Assembly: GCA_900239685.1 (NCBI GenBank)
Contig: OENT01000540.1
Location: 37,050-101,049 of the forward strand
DNA length: 64,000 bases
Direction of reading: 5' to 3'
Source of the DNA: Rotaria macrura
Lineage: Eukaryota > Rotifera > Eurotatoria > Philodinida > Philodinidae
A program made the translations under genes and the position numbers. Below the pieces are notes generated by a model. It did not search any database. It saw only the letters and a program-made list of their open reading frames with translations, and was not told where the DNA came from. Below are positions 61,905 to 64,000 of the stretch, one piece after another (position 1 is the first letter of the stretch; each line of letters begins with the position of its first letter).

Positions 61905-64000
61905 TACTTTATTTGAAAGTGAAGTGTTGCAATTTTTACCCAGTAGAAAAAAGCAAAATATGCTGACATTTTCTGATATCGTAAAGTTGTTCGTCTTCAC
62001 TCGTGTGCGCGAATTCTATTTTTAAAAGCGACAAAAAATTCTTGTTATGTTGGTCCGGTTAGTATTTGTGTTTGCTTAAAGAGGACGAGTGACAACAGAT
62101 TCACCATGGCGACTGTATAGCGAAAACACTATGGCCATCATATGAAAATGTTGGAAAAACCTCATTTTTCATATTATGGATCATTGAGCACCAGTTGTGG
62201 TATGGAAGACAAAACTAAGAATGTGCGACGAACTACAGGAGAAAATATGTAGTAATGGACAAAACGTATCCAAGAATAAATTACTTCTTTACCCCTAGCG
62301 TTCATTGGAATGAACGTAGGGTGATCGATGATGAAAGCTTCACAAAGAATTTTTGTCGTAGACTTTTAAAGTTATATCGAGTGGTAAATAGAGCATTGCA
62401 ATTTGTCAATTTNAAGTTGAACCTAACGAAATGGATAGGTTAGAAAAAATTGAACTATTTCAAATCACGGTTTTGTGTCCTACTAACAATGGATTCATCG
62501 AAGTGCATCTTGTAATTTATATTGAGAGGCCGTCCACACGCGAATAAACTGTTTACTAAAGGTCTTGCAGTTTCTGTGAGAATAGAACAAGTATCATATC
62601 AAAGGGCATAAAGGAATCGCCATTAACGTTAATATATCAATTGTAACCAGATAACATAGGAATTTGACATTATACCTATCGGGCACTAAGTCTCTTTAGT
62701 GGATTCTCAATTATTAACTAAAACTAAACTATTTTTATTGATAGATATTCACTAAATATATATCTATGTTTGATAAAAAAACGGTTTCCCTGAAGGAAGC
62801 GATTAAATTTTACATGATCAAAATAAAATGAAATTAATTTTCAGTGTTGTCTACTGTAGATGACCATACAATGGTGGAAAGTGAACTCTTTCAGCTGCTG
62901 AGAAGTTTTACCTTACTTTTTATGAGCTGAAGTAGGAAAACTCTCATCCACGGAGGATTGAACAATTGACATCCATCTATTCATGTCATTCACACACTTA
63001 GTAGATATTCTATAAAGGGGATTTCTGAAAATACTTTGTAGGGTAAACGGCTAACTAGAGACTTTGCTTTTTTTATAAAATGACTGTTCTCTTATTTTCT
63101 TTTGCTGGTCGATATTCCACACAATAGCTGATAAACATTCATTCGAAGCAAAGAAAATAGAAAATGCAAGCAACTTGTAGTCATGAGAGCCATTCTGACA
63201 ATTGTAACTACGTAACAGAGTTCGAAGCAATCCAACACAGGCGTTGGACAGACTTCTGACGCTGGAAACTGCTGCTAATTAATTTCTCGACTACTTACAT
63301 AGAATTCATCTATCGGATCTGATTTTGGTACCACGAATAAAAATCGCGTTGCAATCACGTACGCGGTGTCAAGATAAAATAAATCGAATGTTTGCTTTTA
63401 GCATAAGTCTTTCTTTTTTATCGAAGAGTGTCTGCGCATCGACACGTCCATATCAGAAGTTCTACTCCATTTAGAAGCATGTGCACACACCTTTACGCTT
63501 GTATTCCTTTTGTCGATGGATAATTCCAGTTTTGTTTTAACCAAAGTAGTCGATCAGTGAAGATAGATATCAGTAGCAAATACAATGATAGATCATTTTT
63601 TAATGACATTTGAAACATTTTCGTCATGTTTATACGATGGACAAATCAAGAGTACAGCAACATTTCGTACTTTGTGAAAAAATACGAAATCCTATGTACT
63701 GTGCTTTTGATTCTCATAACACTTGCTAGTTTGAACAATGAAGTGACGAGTTGCTATATGACCCTATCGAATGCTAGATGTCAAAGCAAAGATTCGTTTG
63801 TGACAAGTGTGTGAGATGCGATTCGGAAGGGATGTTGACCTGCTTACTGATAAAGTTTTGGACATATATCGAGTCATTCATCTCAGTGATCGTAACTGTC
63901 CGATTAATTAATGAATGAATTCGTAAACAGACTTGCTAATTAGTTAATGTAAGGAAAAAGAGGGTGTGAATATGAGGAAGAGACGGATGAGTTGAATAAA
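61905..64000. other. Gene-poor right end of window
   Basis: No supportable gene. The ORFs at 62255-62443 (with an N at 62413) and 63626-63814 have no family resemblance. Confidence 0.4.

Noticed and set aside
61493-61969. 158-codon minus-strand ORF
   Set aside because: It runs straight through the CGTATACG foldback element and is repeat-derived (Tyr/Arg/Asp-rich), so it is not called as a gene.

Overview
The window is eukaryotic, strongly A+T-rich (about 70 % by eye), with short GT-AG introns (mostly 50-90 bp), sparse genes and many small inverted-repeat transposons. The gene set is animal: ULK4, calcineurin A, a Tctex1-type dynein light chain, GUCD1, SIRT2 and coatomer zeta. An intact ankyrin plus arginine ADP-ribosyltransferase gene stands beside decayed TIR-domain and F-box/ankyrin genes, which I associate with bdelloid rotifers (Rotaria/Adineta type). 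That assignment is an inference from family knowledge, not a database result. The assembly has one 100-N gap (20937-21036) and one isolated N (62413).

Layout. 1-2934: 5' half of ULK4 (minus). 6425-11068: calcineurin A catalytic subunit (plus), six exons with one 2.2 kb intron. 14972-15583 and 15938-16594: a Tctex1-type light chain and GUCD1, divergent, sharing a 354 bp spacer. 20028-20335: a small two-exon gene for a secreted cysteine-rich peptide. 20634-21339: a 303 bp near-perfect palindrome around the gap. 21950-22228: a degraded transposon-like fragment. 24444-26589: a six-exon gene (minus) for a mucin-like type I membrane protein with a 36 bp coding minisatellite. 29935-33790: a transposon nest with a broken hAT transposase. 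38961-40222: COPZ (minus). 41970-44648: SIRT2 (minus), twelve exons starting with a 7 bp exon. 44819-48963: an unrecognised seven-exon gene (minus), 347 aa, with an inverted-repeat element in its 2 kb intron. 51151-51928: a terminal-inverted-repeat element. 52447-53523: ankyrin-ADP-ribosyltransferase (minus). 53815-54560: TIR-domain pseudogene (minus). 54983-56526: F-box/ankyrin pseudogene (plus). 57309-61904: three further foldback/MITE-type elements, one nested in another.

The conserved genes are ordinary cell machinery (cilia and dynein, calcium signalling, COPI traffic, NAD-dependent deacetylation) and do not form an operon or pathway. The most interesting stretch is 41970-56526. It holds two intact NAD+-consuming enzymes (SIRT2, ART) and a dead TIR domain next to a dead F-box/ankyrin gene, among recent-looking transposons, and looks like fast-turnover accessory content. 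Exon structures were built by hand from splice signals, reading-frame phase and remembered family sequences; every junction reported keeps the frame open.
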